From Acrasis kona (Eukaryota; Heterolobosea; Eutetramitea; Acrasida; Acrasidae): 24,409 bases of DNA. The stretch covers positions 1 to 24,409 of the forward strand of contig JAOPGA020000286.1 of the NCBI GenBank assembly GCA_026419775.2, in the 5' to 3' direction. Shown one piece after another: positions 1 through 7,489 of this stretch. The position numbers and the translations under genes are program-made. Below the pieces are notes generated by a model. That model ran no database searches. It saw only the letters and a program-made list of their open reading frames with translations, and was not told where the DNA came from. Numbering within the stretch: the first letter of the stretch is position 1; each line of letters begins with the position of its first letter.

Positions 1-475
1 ATCAAGTGCTCTGGAGCAAATGCATAGCGAACACATAGCATATCTACGTGTTCGGGGAAGTTTTGTAGGAATGCGAATCCTTGTTTTGGAGATCCTCCAC
101 AAGCCCGCCTCCGTGGATGTATAAAATTCCAATGCGTTTGTTGATGTGTGGGGCATTGATATGCTCGACTAGTATTGAGTTTTTGAGAGACTTTATTAAT
201 GTTTGGTTGTAGGATAGACTTAACGGAGGGTGCACTGTAAAAACTAATTGTTCGCGTAATTCTTCAATGTTCTTTGGCTTGAGAGGAAATAATTTGAATA
301 TGCGATTTAGAGCCGATGCCTGTGGCGAAAGATGATTTTCGCCGCCGTAATGTTTTTCATACAAGGAGATTATTTCGATCGCTGACTTGAAACCATAATA
401 GAAGATCACTCCCCTGTAATTAAGGTAAAGAAATATAGATGTAAGAGCGATCAAAGTTGCCACGGCGATCCTCAT
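1..475 (-). CDS. Alpha/beta hydrolase-fold esterase/lipase (HSL/arylacetamide-deacetylase type), 5' part only
   Basis: The gene starts at 475 on the minus strand and runs off the window at base 1. An N-terminal hydrophobic stretch (about residues 3-22) predicts a signal anchor to the ER or secretory membranes. About 118 residues in comes the oxyanion-hole motif HGGG. It is followed, in the neighbouring frame, by CGGSP, then a VDMLCVRYAFAPEHL block that matches the conserved Y(R)xAPExxx segment of alpha/beta hydrolase fold-3 enzymes. The change of frame lies between HGGG (103-114) and CGGSP (about 85-102), next to a run of G's, and leaves a 143-codon open frame that stops at 44. It is either a sequencing or assembly error in the G run, or an allele or pseudogene that has lost its function. 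The catalytic Ser, Asp and His would lie outside the window. Family assignment is good; exact substrate is unknown. Confidence 0.7.
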
Positions 476-765
476 TTTGAAAGTTCAAGCACGATTTTGT
501 TGTAACGAACAAAGTAAACGTACAACATACAACCTGAATCCTCTCTCACCAACCAATTGACAACTTGACTTGTATGGCTTAGGTGGCTTTAAAGTGAAGA
601 CGCAATGTATCAATAGAGCAACAACATTAGTGAACCATACAGCAACAAGACTAATCTTGGCTATGCGTTTAATGGATGAACAAAACTAATTTACCACGAC
701 TCGACCACCATAGAACAGTAGCTGCTCATCCAACTCTTGTGATATGCTGCGTATATATCAAAAAC

Positions 766-848
766 AGGCTACTAGGAGAATCGAACTCCTGACTTCCATC
801 TTACTAGGATGGCACTCTGTATCTGAAAGCCGACTGAGTTAAGCAGCC
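766..848 (-). tRNA. tRNA-Thr (anticodon AGT) with a 10-nt D-loop insertion
   Basis: Read on the minus strand it folds as a complete tRNA. The 7-bp acceptor stem is 848-842 with 773-767 (one G-U). The anticodon stem CCATC/GATGG holds the loop CTAGTAA, so the anticodon is AGT (Thr). The T-arm is AGGAG-TTCGATT-CTCCT with a good internal B box. The D-stem is ACTC/GAGT, but its loop is 18 nt where about 8 is normal. The excess, approximately CTTTCAGATA at 829-820, lies just after the conserved GG of the D-loop. Removing it gives an ordinary 73-nt tRNA body with discriminator base T. There is no anticodon intron. The D-loop excess is either an ectopic intron or a retained large loop. Confidence 0.9.
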
Positions 849-1001
849 ATCTCCAAAAATAGATATTTTTAAGATATATATAAAAACATCTGTTGGAAGA
901 AATAACGATAAGAACACCACAAATATCAAGTCAGGTATAAGTCGTGTATGATTAATATGTTTTAGAGGTTCGGCTCTATGCTTCGTCAGTCTACTTCCAT
1001 T

Positions 1002-1331
1002 CTATTTCTTTTTGGCGGGAGCAAAATATACCTGGAGGGTTTTAAATGTTTTGTTTGATTTGACCGTTTTGTATGGCGTAAATCCCTGGTTAAGGAAAAC
1101 TGTAATATTTACCTCCATTGTTGTCCCATTTACAGTTTCCATCATTGAAATTGGATGTAATAGAGTTTGCTGGTAGTCCAATTTCGCACCAGACGGATAT
1201 CCTTGATATTGTAAAAATTAGTCAACTTTAATGCATGATATCTACAACCATACAACTTTAGACATCACTTTCTACCTGCTTTCCAACTTATTTTTGTTGT
1301 TCTATCAACTGGTAAGATTTCAAAGGGATCC
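1002..1331 (-). CDS. Unidentified 3'-terminal exon cluster (coding-like, partial)
   Basis: A minus-strand frame runs from 1201 to a TAG at 1002 and encodes about 66 residues. It reads like real protein (a GYPSGAKLDYQQTLLHP block, a METVNGTTMEVNITVFLNQG beta-rich block, a basic tail APAKKK). It is preceded by a credible splice acceptor with a GACTAAT branch site. A possible upstream exon at 1331-1276 (frame reading DPFEILPVDRTTKISWKA) joins it in phase across a 74-nt GT-AG gap, longer than other introns here. I found no start codon or further 5' exons; the TIR element begins only about 220 bp upstream. I do not recognise the family. It may be the tail of a gene disrupted by that element, or a relic. 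Confidence 0.35.
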
Positions 1332-1507
1332 CTTTAATACATGTGCTATAATGAATTATAGATGATAAGAAATGCACCCAACTACCAACCGTAAATTCTA
1401 ACATAGTGTTGAGGCATAGCACAAATTCATTCCATAAATACAATTTTATTATCCCTGTCAAAATATAAAAAGGATTCCCCCAACCCAAACTACATTGAAA
1501 AGAAATC

Positions 1508-1681
1508 AATTACATTCTGGTCTTTTTTTAAAAACATGGTTTTCAAGCCTGAAAGTTTATTGGTAGTTTTACAAACCCCCGTCAATAGTTATTGATGAGC
1601 TACCTTACACTAAAATTATATATACAGATCACTGAGGAGGTGATTGCTCGTGTTCACTATTGGCCTAATTACATTCTGGTC
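1508..1681. repeat. 15-nt direct repeat AATTACATTCTGGTC straddling the left TIR
   Basis: The same 15 bases occur at 1508-1522 (outside the element) and 1667-1681 (inside it, within a minus-strand coding-like stretch). The left inverted repeat lies between them. No third copy is seen beside the right inverted repeat. It is too long to expect by chance at this spacing, but its origin is unclear. Confidence 0.6.
1551..1631 (+). repeat. Left terminal inverted repeat of the 1.3-kb element
   Basis: These 81 nt match the reverse complement of 2768-2850 with three substitutions and one 2-nt length difference in a TA run, about 96% identity. The outer end begins GAAAGTTTATTG and the inner end finishes at CAGATCA. 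Confidence 0.9.
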
Positions 1682-1860
1682 ATTCCATAGACAAGGAGTC
1701 CTAGCGATACGATTCAAAAACAGTTGAAAATATTTGGATCTAACTTGTATTTCATGATCATGATTTAGATGGCATCGTGATGCCCAATAACTCTTCTGAA
1801 AATCAGCGCTCAAGAGTTTAAAAAGTTGAACTAATTCGGTGAATGTTTTTCTCACCACTT
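1616..1860 (-). other. Coding-like stretch in the left half of the TIR element
   Basis: An open minus-strand frame of about 80 codons ends at the left TIR. Its composition is protein-like (a TFTELVQLFKLLSADFQ helix-like block, then a Cys/His-containing segment). It could be a 3' exon of the preceding coding region, but no splice pair of the usual 35-42 nt joins the two frames cleanly. Product unknown. Confidence 0.35.
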
Positions 1861-1862
1861 CC

Positions 1863-2498
1863 TCACAGCTCACCCATGCACAACTCACAAGTCAAATCGA
1901 AAAACAAAGCCCTCCCGAAACAATTTCCACCACTTTGGTTTATAATGTCATCATATTGCGGAATGACGAACCTTTCGTCGGTTAGTGTGCTTTTGAAGAC
2001 CTTCCTGTGGTTGTCGTCTAACAACATTTTCCCTTCCTTTTCAACAGCGACAGAGGTGTTGTTTACAACAAAAGTACCAGGATACCAGTCAAAGTTCGAT
2101 TTGAACATTTGAAAGAAATTATCCTCAATATATCGAACACTATATGAGGCTAATGTAATGTCGTCGAACTCGTCCGGGTAAGGAATCATACCCCATCCCT
2201 CAACTTTTCTGTAGTGAGCAAAGCCTCTATCCGTATGTATAAGTACGTGATAGTTTCTATTACATGGGCCTCCTATAATAGAAATAATCCAACCCTGATC
2301 ACCGCTTCCAACATCAGATATATTGTGGACGGAGGTGCTCTCTCCGAGGCGCATGTTGATGTGGTCGACGAGATCATCTCTGAGGGGGAGTCCGAGTATT
2401 GGACGGCTGTGATTAATACTGGCACCATGTCCGCTGGCACCGCGTCTATTATTAGTTTGAAGTTTAATTGCAAATCTTACATGTGCTTGTTGAAACAT
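1863..2498 (-). CDS. Unknown protein carried by the TIR element (about 211 aa)
   Basis: This is the longest frame in the element. The first in-frame ATG is at 2498; the frame is open a little further upstream without an ATG. Codon third positions are C-rich in its first third, like the host genes. Visible features are a polar N-terminus, a middle block with many aromatic and acidic residues (GWGMIPYPDEFDD, then FDWYPGTFVVNNTS), and a C-terminal SGGNCFGRALFFDL segment. The last loosely recalls the GNCFxxA catalytic-Cys segment of OTU or papain-like peptidases. That likeness is one motif only, so I give no function. A GTAAGA...AATAG sequence at 2480-2446 could be a 35-nt intron, which would alter the N-terminus. 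It may be cargo rather than a mobility protein. Confidence 0.4.
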   Translation of the reverse strand: MFQQAHVRFAIKLQTNNRRGASGHGASINHSRPILGLPLRDDLVDHINMRLGESTSVHNISDVGSGDQGWIISIIGGPCNRNYHVLIHTDRGFAHYRKVEGWGMIPYPDEFDDITLASYSVRYIEDNFFQMFKSNFDWYPGTFVVNNTSVAVEKEGKMLLDDNHRKVFKSTLTDERFVIPQYDDIINQSGGNCFGRALFFDLTCELCMGEL

Positions 2499-2605
2499 CC
2501 AGCATGAAGGATGTAACAAAAGTGAAAAAATCCACCCATGCAGTGGTTCCGAACTGTGATGTGACCAACATCACAAAGAGGGTGGAGAGCTGACTCCACA
2601 GTAGG

Positions 2606-2809
2606 TCAAGGTAGGAAATGTAATCCACCCAAGACTTGGTCCTCCAAATTTCTGCGTAGGAGTTTTTCTAAATTCTTGTCAGCAAAGTATGAATAAGTAA
2701 CGTACTTCGTCGATCGCGGTCTGTCAGGGACCGACATGAATTCCAAGGCTCCATTCAACAGAAAGTTTGATCTGTATATATATAATTTTAGTGTAAGGTA
2801 ACTCATCAA
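2606..2809 (-). other. Coding-like stretch in the right half of the TIR element
   Basis: An open frame of 67 codons starts with ATG inside the right TIR and contains a plausible charged block (VPDRPRSTKYV, then FADKNLEKLLRRNLEDQ). A second coding-like stretch in another frame (about 2680-2481) follows it with hydrophobic, Trp-rich content. Together they suggest the 5' part of the element's gene, spliced or decayed. Product unknown. Confidence 0.3.
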
Positions 2810-2850
2810 TAACCATTGACGGGGGTTTGTAAAACTAGCAATAAACTTTC
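2768..2850 (-). repeat. Right terminal inverted repeat of the 1.3-kb element
   Basis: An 83-nt inverted copy of 1551-1631; see that entry for the match. The flanking bases on the two sides (TTTCAAGCCT on the left, CGATGTGTTC on the right) show no obvious target duplication. Confidence 0.9.
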
Positions 2851-3379
2851 CGATGTGTTCAGTTTAACCATCAGGCTAAAACCCTGTTTTTTTTCAAAAA
2901 AATTGATGTGACAGTTGATGGACATGTCAATACATTACAACCAAAACACCAATCCTATTGTGCAGTACTACAGCATCAGACATATGCCTTTCCTCTTTCG
3001 ATCCCAGAAAAACAACGGCGTATGTTTTTAATTTCCACAATTTGGTGTGGGGACACGAAGGAATAACAGACGTAACGTCTTTCATCATAATCAGCCATTG
3101 GAGCACTTTTACCCACACCAAATTGTGGAAATCCGCAGTACTAATTAAAAATTACATGTATTATTTTAACAAATATCAGTCTTTTATTCTTAAAAATCCT
3201 ATTTCCAGTATTAGAATATCACTTGCTTGTTAAAGTTCCATGTACTCACTGACAGTTAACAAATTAGACTAATATGGTCTGATGTTGAGTGCGTTTATTT
3301 CATTACAATAAATCCCGACATCAGAAGGACTATTTGATAGATATGTCTTGACATTTGTGAGTTTTAACAACGAAAACAA
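2851..3379. other. 529-bp stretch without a supported gene
   Basis: It contains the strong inverted repeat at 3031-3132. A minus-strand frame of about 60 codons (3121-2927) and a plus frame over the same bases both read through the repeat arms. Neither has a start and splice context that I can support. The last 80 bases are the likely promoter and leader of the small gene at 3380. Confidence 0.5.
3031..3132. repeat. Perfect 21-bp inverted repeat with a nested palindrome
   Basis: Arm 3031-3051 (ATTTCCACAATTTGGTGTGGG) is the exact reverse complement of 3112-3132. The spacer is 60 nt and holds a 13-nt palindrome AGACGTAACGTCT at 3068-3080. Flanks continue to pair partially (TTTTTA against TAAAAA). 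It could be a small foldback or MITE-like insertion or a cruciform/hairpin-forming site. Confidence 0.85.
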
Positions 3380-3658
3380 ATGGGACAAGGGACTTCAAAG
3401 AAAAATTCGGGTTACTCATCTCCTTTTTGTGGTCAACGGCCAGATTACAGGTCTTCAGTCCAACTTAGAGTGAGAAAGAGCAGAAGTCATACACGTTTTC
3501 ATGACTCTGTCACCAATGACAATTTGGGAGAGAGCGAAAGTACTATATACTCAGATTCCCTCAAATTATCCATGAACAATAGAAGAAAGAGCGAATCTGC
3601 TCTTGTAAATCTTAACGTTAGAGTCAAAACACCAGTTACATATTTGGACTACATATAG
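3380..3658 (+). CDS. Small predicted N-myristoylated protein, unknown function
   Basis: A 92-codon frame starts ATG-GGA and encodes MGQGTSKK, which fits the N-myristoylation consensus (Gly2, Ser/Thr at position 6, Lys at 7-8). The rest is polar, with Ser/Arg-rich runs (RVRKSRSHTRF, NNRRKSES), and looks intrinsically disordered. It ends with a short hydrophobic tail at a TAG. Such a protein would be expected at the inner face of a membrane through its acyl group and basic patches, possibly regulated by phosphorylation of the RxxS-like sites. I do not recognise a family. It stands alone between the inverted repeat and the convergent glycosyltransferase gene. Confidence 0.55.
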   Translation: MGQGTSKKNSGYSSPFCGQRPDYRSSVQLRVRKSRSHTRFHDSVTNDNLGESESTIYSDSLKLSMNNRRKSESALVNLNVRVKTPVTYLDYI

Positions 3659-3886
3659 CGTGAATCTTCGCCTTTTAATGGATATCATGTACATACTTTG
3701 CTTAATTAACGTGCATTCGAGAAATAAAAATCAATTGAAACTCAAGATTTTATTCTTATTACTTTGACACTTACACAAAGACAATTACTTTTAGACGAAA
3801 TAGTTACTTTGTTCAATTCTTACCATCATATGTTGCCTACTTGACATTTGAGAAGTTCAAAGAACTCGCACTACACACCATAATAA

Positions 3887-4735
3887 TTAAAGATTTAGTT
3901 TTTTATTATTTAATATTCTTGTTCTATGTTCACTTGTTATCCACTTGTACTTTTTAACAATGTAGTTTCGGAATGTACTAATTTTTTGAGGGATCACAAT
4001 GTTGTGAACCTCGTTAAAACTTAACTTCCCTGGTTGCGGCTCAAAGCTGACCTGGTGTGTTAAGGCAAATTTTTCCAATGCATTATTAAACATCTCCTCT
4101 ACAACTTTGTACAAGAAGCGTTGGTCAACGTAATATGTAAATGGAGTCCTTTGTTGCTCAATGTGAAGAGCTTCTGTTAAGTGTTTTAAATCAGGATTTT
4201 GGCATTTTAGCTCCTTGTCTATAAATCCATCATAGATTGATTGAAAATCTGTTTTGGAAATCGAGTTCAAGCGAACACCAAATGCGCCTCCTGTGAGGGG
4301 CCAATTTGTATCCGAGTCAAAGTATCTATGTATTGGGTGGGTTTTGTTTGAAAGCCACTTTCCAACGCATTCAGCATCCAACCGCGTCAGTTCGAGATCT
4401 GCATCTCTAAAAAGTATCACATCGCTTTGTAATTCGAGAATGGCTTTATACCGAGCCATAGCTAGAAAGAATCCTACATGACCACGTTTAAGTTTCGTTC
4501 TTTCGTCCCTGATTTCTATACAGGTTACATTACTACAACTCTCATAAGCTTGTAAAAACTCTATTGGTATTGAGTCGTCGTGATAAATTATGATTTCACA
4601 TTTCGGAAAATGCAAATTTCTAGCATCTATATTCGCAAAAATTCCAATAATATACTCTGTTCCGTCTCTTCCGTGATTATCATCGCTCTCTGTCAAGAAC
4701 AAGCAATAAACAATGGAGACAGAATAACCTTCCAT
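3887..4735 (-). CDS. GT-A-fold glycosyltransferase-like protein
   Basis: An intronless 282-aa protein. The centre holds the metal/nucleotide-sugar signature LFRDADLELTRLDAECVGKWL (Asp111-Ala-Asp113 as the DXD motif), followed by HPIHRYFDSDTNWPLTGGAFGVR. This matches the layout of a GT group with RDADSR..., HIMRDHPxH... and GGMWGVK blocks, known to me from bacteria, viruses and eukaryotes. The N-terminal part has the expected Rossmann-like strands (IIGIFAN, CEIIIYHDD). The C-terminal third includes an FTYYVDQRFLYKVV block, consistent with the YxxDQxFL segment of the group. No signal peptide or membrane segment is seen, so it is probably cytosolic or nuclear. Donor and acceptor sugars are unknown. 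It is divergent from NSUN5. Confidence 0.65.
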   Translation of the reverse strand: MEGYSVSIVYCLFLTESDDNHGRDGTEYIIGIFANIDARNLHFPKCEIIIYHDDSIPIEFLQAYESCSNVTCIEIRDERTKLKRGHVGFFLAMARYKAILELQSDVILFRDADLELTRLDAECVGKWLSNKTHPIHRYFDSDTNWPLTGGAFGVRLNSISKTDFQSIYDGFIDKELKCQNPDLKHLTEALHIEQQRTPFTYYVDQRFLYKVVEEMFNNALEKFALTHQVSFEPQPGKLSFNEVHNIVIPQKISTFRNYIVKKYKWITSEHRTRILNNKKLNL

Positions 4736-4763
4736 TACACTTCTTTACAATTTGTGAACTAAA
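4736..4763. promoter_or_regulatory. 28-bp divergent intergenic gap (bidirectional promoter or overlapping transcripts)
   Basis: Only 28 bp, TTTACAAT-rich and without a clear TATA box, separate the start codon of the minus-strand glycosyltransferase from that of plus-strand NSUN5. Either both leaders are extremely short, or each transcript begins inside the neighbouring coding region. Confidence 0.5.
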
Positions 4764-6438
4764 ATGGTTGAAGGCACACTGAAGGGTGGTATGCTGTTCA
4801 AAGTATACAAGCAAGTCGCGGACATAACTGAAAAAGTGTCCAACAATAAGGGCTCGATTCAATCGCTCGCACTCTCAAAAACAACAGAAATGAAATCTGT
4901 AACATTTGCACTTTGTAGCGAAGTCCAAAAGTGTAAGTTGTATTATTTCTTATTCGTTTGATAATAAAAGACAAGAGTGTAATCGACCACATCATAGATG
5001 AAAGCAAGTTCTTCTCGAAAAACCCAAAATTAAAAGAAGACAAGCCAATACTGAGAGTTATAATTTACGAGTTACTTCTTGGTAAAAATTCAGAAAGCAA
5101 TGAGAGCGTGAAAAAACTTCTCGGAAATTATGAAAAAATTAAACAGTAAGTTCTATGGACTTTATAAAGGTACTAACCTGCAGGAACATTTTTAAGCAAG
5201 CAAAGTCATATTACTCTACTTGGAACTCTATTTTGGTCATGTTAAAAATTGACAAAAAGGCTGTCTCGAATGAAGACCTCGTGGAACCAACCACAACTGC
5301 AGAACCAATTCAAATTGAACGCTTCTTGAGAGTTAACCTGCTTAAAACAAGCATCCAAGACTTTTTAAACACAATGACAACCGAGCATAACTTTATTATT
5401 AATAAAAATAAAAAAGAACAACGAGAAGCGGGTTCAAAGTATCTTGTTAAAGATGAACACATTAATGAAATTTTTGTAATGTATCCCCATGACGCTCCTG
5501 TCCACAACATGCCAAGCGTTATCAACTCCACATGCATCGTACAAGATAAAGCTTCATGCATGCCTGCACATGTAATGTTCCAAACTCTACCCAAGTTACT
5601 ACAAGAGCGAAATCTTAATGGAAACCCTGTCCACATTATAGATGCTTGTGCCGCACCAGGTAACAAGACCACACATTTAGCAGCGAAAATGTCTGAATCT
5701 GATTTTGGAACAAAGGACTTGGCCGTGCATGCATTTGACAGGGATGAGAAAAGAATAAAAATATTAAGCGACCGTGTTAGTGAGGCCGGTGCTGACTCCA
5801 TTGTAAAAGTTGTTCATAAAGACTTTTCAGCGGTTGACCCATATGATGTCCAATACAAACATGTTAGAGCCATTCTGTTAGATCCGTCTTGTTCTGGTAC
5901 CGGAATTGTTAGGCAAGGAGGAGAGAAAACAGTGACTCAAGACCGCCTTAACAAGTTGAAAAACTTTCAAATTACGTTAATAAATCATGCCATGACCTTT
6001 CCAAATGTAGAGTGCATAGTATATTCTACTTGCTCCATACATGAAGAGGAGAATGAACAAGTTGTTGCTGAAGTTGCGGAAAAGAACTCGGATCTGTTCC
6101 GTGTAGAAAAGTGCTTCCCAGAGTGGGACTATAGAGGAATTGACAGCGCATCTACTAACCACGTTGGTCCTTTGTGTGTAAGAACAACTCCAGAGAAGCA
6201 TGCTACTAATGGGTTCTTTGTTTCATGTTTTGTGAGGATACCTGGAAGTCAAAGGGAAAGAGTTACAAAGAGTTCGCATGGTCCCTTCAAGCAACCAAAA
6301 GTAGATAAAGAAATAAACAAAGAAGAAGAAGAAGAGGAAGTCCCGAAACAAGAAGTGAAACCATCAAAAAAGGTCAACAAGAAGAGAATGAGAATTACAG
6401 ATACATCTTGTGTTGTCAATAAAAGAAGAAAAAAGTAG
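4764..6438 (+). CDS. NSUN5: NSUN5-like 25S/28S rRNA cytosine-5 methyltransferase
   Basis: Three exons (4764-4932, 4971-5145, 5184-6438) are joined by two 38-nt introns; the second has a perfect TACTAAC branch site. The 532-aa product aligns by eye with human NSUN5/yeast Rcm1 over its length: KGSIQSLALS and EVQKYKSVIDHII at the N-terminus, ELLLGK, SNEDL, then the Rossmann methyltransferase core. That core has the SAM motif DACAAPGNKTTHLAA from Asp268, LLDPSCSGTGIV (Cys350) and YSTCS with Cys398 as the expected catalytic cysteine. The splice junctions restore EVQKY and the KQNIFK region, supporting the model. The enzyme would methylate one cytosine of large-subunit rRNA in the nucleolus. The tail adds a Glu run and Lys/Arg clusters (KKVNKKRMR, NKRRKK), a likely nucleolar localisation signal. 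Confidence 0.93.
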
Positions 6439-6506
6439 ATTAAGTAATATGTTTTAGTTGTTGAGCGAATTTGATCTGGTATTGATTGAAACAATTTTAC
6501 AAAATT

Positions 6507-7300
6507 ATGAGTGACTACGAACTAACCGAGAAGGACAATGTTTTTGTTCTCACATTGAAGTTGGGAAACAATGTTTTTAATCCCAATCTTATAAGTAACA
6601 TTGGACAGGCACTAGATAAGGTTGAAAAGTCCGAGGTGAGTTGGTGTTGGTCTTTTATACTAAATGCTTTAGGGCCCAAAAGCACTCGTCATCACCGCTG
6701 AAGATAAATTTTTTAGCAACGGATTGGACTTGAAATACCTCTCAAAAGCAGGTTCTGAGGATACTCTTTCTTTTTTCCAAAGCATTGCTGATTTATTATG
6801 CCGCATACTTGTCTTCCCAGTAATCACCATAGCTGCAATTAATGGTCACGCATTCGGAGCAGGTATGTTACGTCCACAACCTTTGTTTTGAATTCTTGAT
6901 AGGTGCATTCTTGGCATTGTCTTGTGATTTTAGAATCATGCAGAACGAAAAAGGTTTCCTTTGTTTCCCTGAAGTTGATTTAGGTCTTCCTTTAAGTGAC
7001 ACATTTAGACCTCTAGTTCAAGGTAAATTAAACAACAGAGTAGCAGCCAAAGCCGTTTTAACTGGTAAACGATTCAGTGCAGAGGAAGCCCTCAAGGATG
7101 GTATTGTTGACCAAACAACTAAATCAGCGGACCTACTTCCAACAGCCTTCGCAATGGCCAAGAGCTTAGCATCCAAAGGTGCCAACAGATCAAACTTGAC
7201 GGAACTCAAAAAGGAAGTATATGACCATACCTACAGAGGTCTAACTGGCCCAAGAAGCGTTAAGCCCGTCAACTTTTCTGGTATCGCAAGTAAATTTTAA
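6507..7300 (+). CDS. Delta3,delta2-enoyl-CoA isomerase (crotonase family), probably peroxisomal
   Basis: Exons 6507-6635, 6673-6862 and 6903-7300, with introns of 37 and 40 nt, give 238 aa, the size of plant peroxisomal ECI proteins. Crotonase motifs are in order: LVITAEDKFFSNGLDLKYL (first oxyanion-hole region), AINGHAFGAGAFLALSCDFRIM (second oxyanion loop), then GFLCFPEVDLGLPLS with the glutamate expected as catalytic base. Splicing joins NGHAFGAG to AFLALSCD exactly as in the family. The protein ends in SKF, a variant of the PTS1 peroxisome signal SKL. It would shift double bonds of unsaturated acyl-CoA so they can enter beta-oxidation. An alternative in-frame start at 6486 adds seven residues; I prefer 6507, which starts directly with MSDYELT. 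It is convergent with a thioesterase gene carrying a canonical PTS1. Confidence 0.88.
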
Positions 7301-7489
7301 TGTATCTTTAATAATCTGTTTTGTTGTTTTGTATCTAATCTTTTTGCTGAAACATTAAAAGTTAGCACTAACCGACAATGAACATTAAAATGTTTTTATT
7401 TAAACATTAATTGTTCGTGGAAATGCAATCACATAAAATACAAAGCATTCCCAACGAACAATCACAAGTGTTGCAGAAATGTTAATTGT

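Larger units (their letters stand above)
1551..2850. mobile_element. TIR-bounded element, about 1.3 kb, unclassified
   Basis: Two near-identical inverted repeats of about 82 nt enclose 1.3 kb, the layout of a DNA transposon or a gene-carrying non-autonomous derivative. No direct target-site duplication is visible at the exact repeat ends, so the true boundaries may differ by a few bases. The interior is nearly filled with minus-strand coding-like sequence in more than one frame: about 2809-2606, about 2680-2481, 2498-1863 and about 1857-1616. It is therefore either spliced or decayed. None of it shows a transposase signature I know (no DDE/DDD spacing or zinc-ribbon set is recognisable). The high identity between the two repeats argues for a fairly recent origin. 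It is not an LTR element: the repeats are inverted, not direct. Confidence 0.6.

Noticed and set aside
2214-2507. Plus-strand frame of 97 codons inside the TIR element
   Set aside because: Antisense to the longer minus-strand frame, which has the host-like codon pattern.
1551-2850. LTR retroelement
   Set aside because: The terminal repeats are inverted, not direct, and no reverse transcriptase, integrase or capsid-like sequence is seen.
2927-3233. Small genes on either strand over the 21-bp inverted repeat
   Set aside because: Both frames read through the repeat arms, lack splice and start support, and resemble nothing known; possible but unsupported.
6320-6345. GAA microsatellite
   Set aside because: It encodes the Glu run in the NSUN5 tail and needs no separate explanation.
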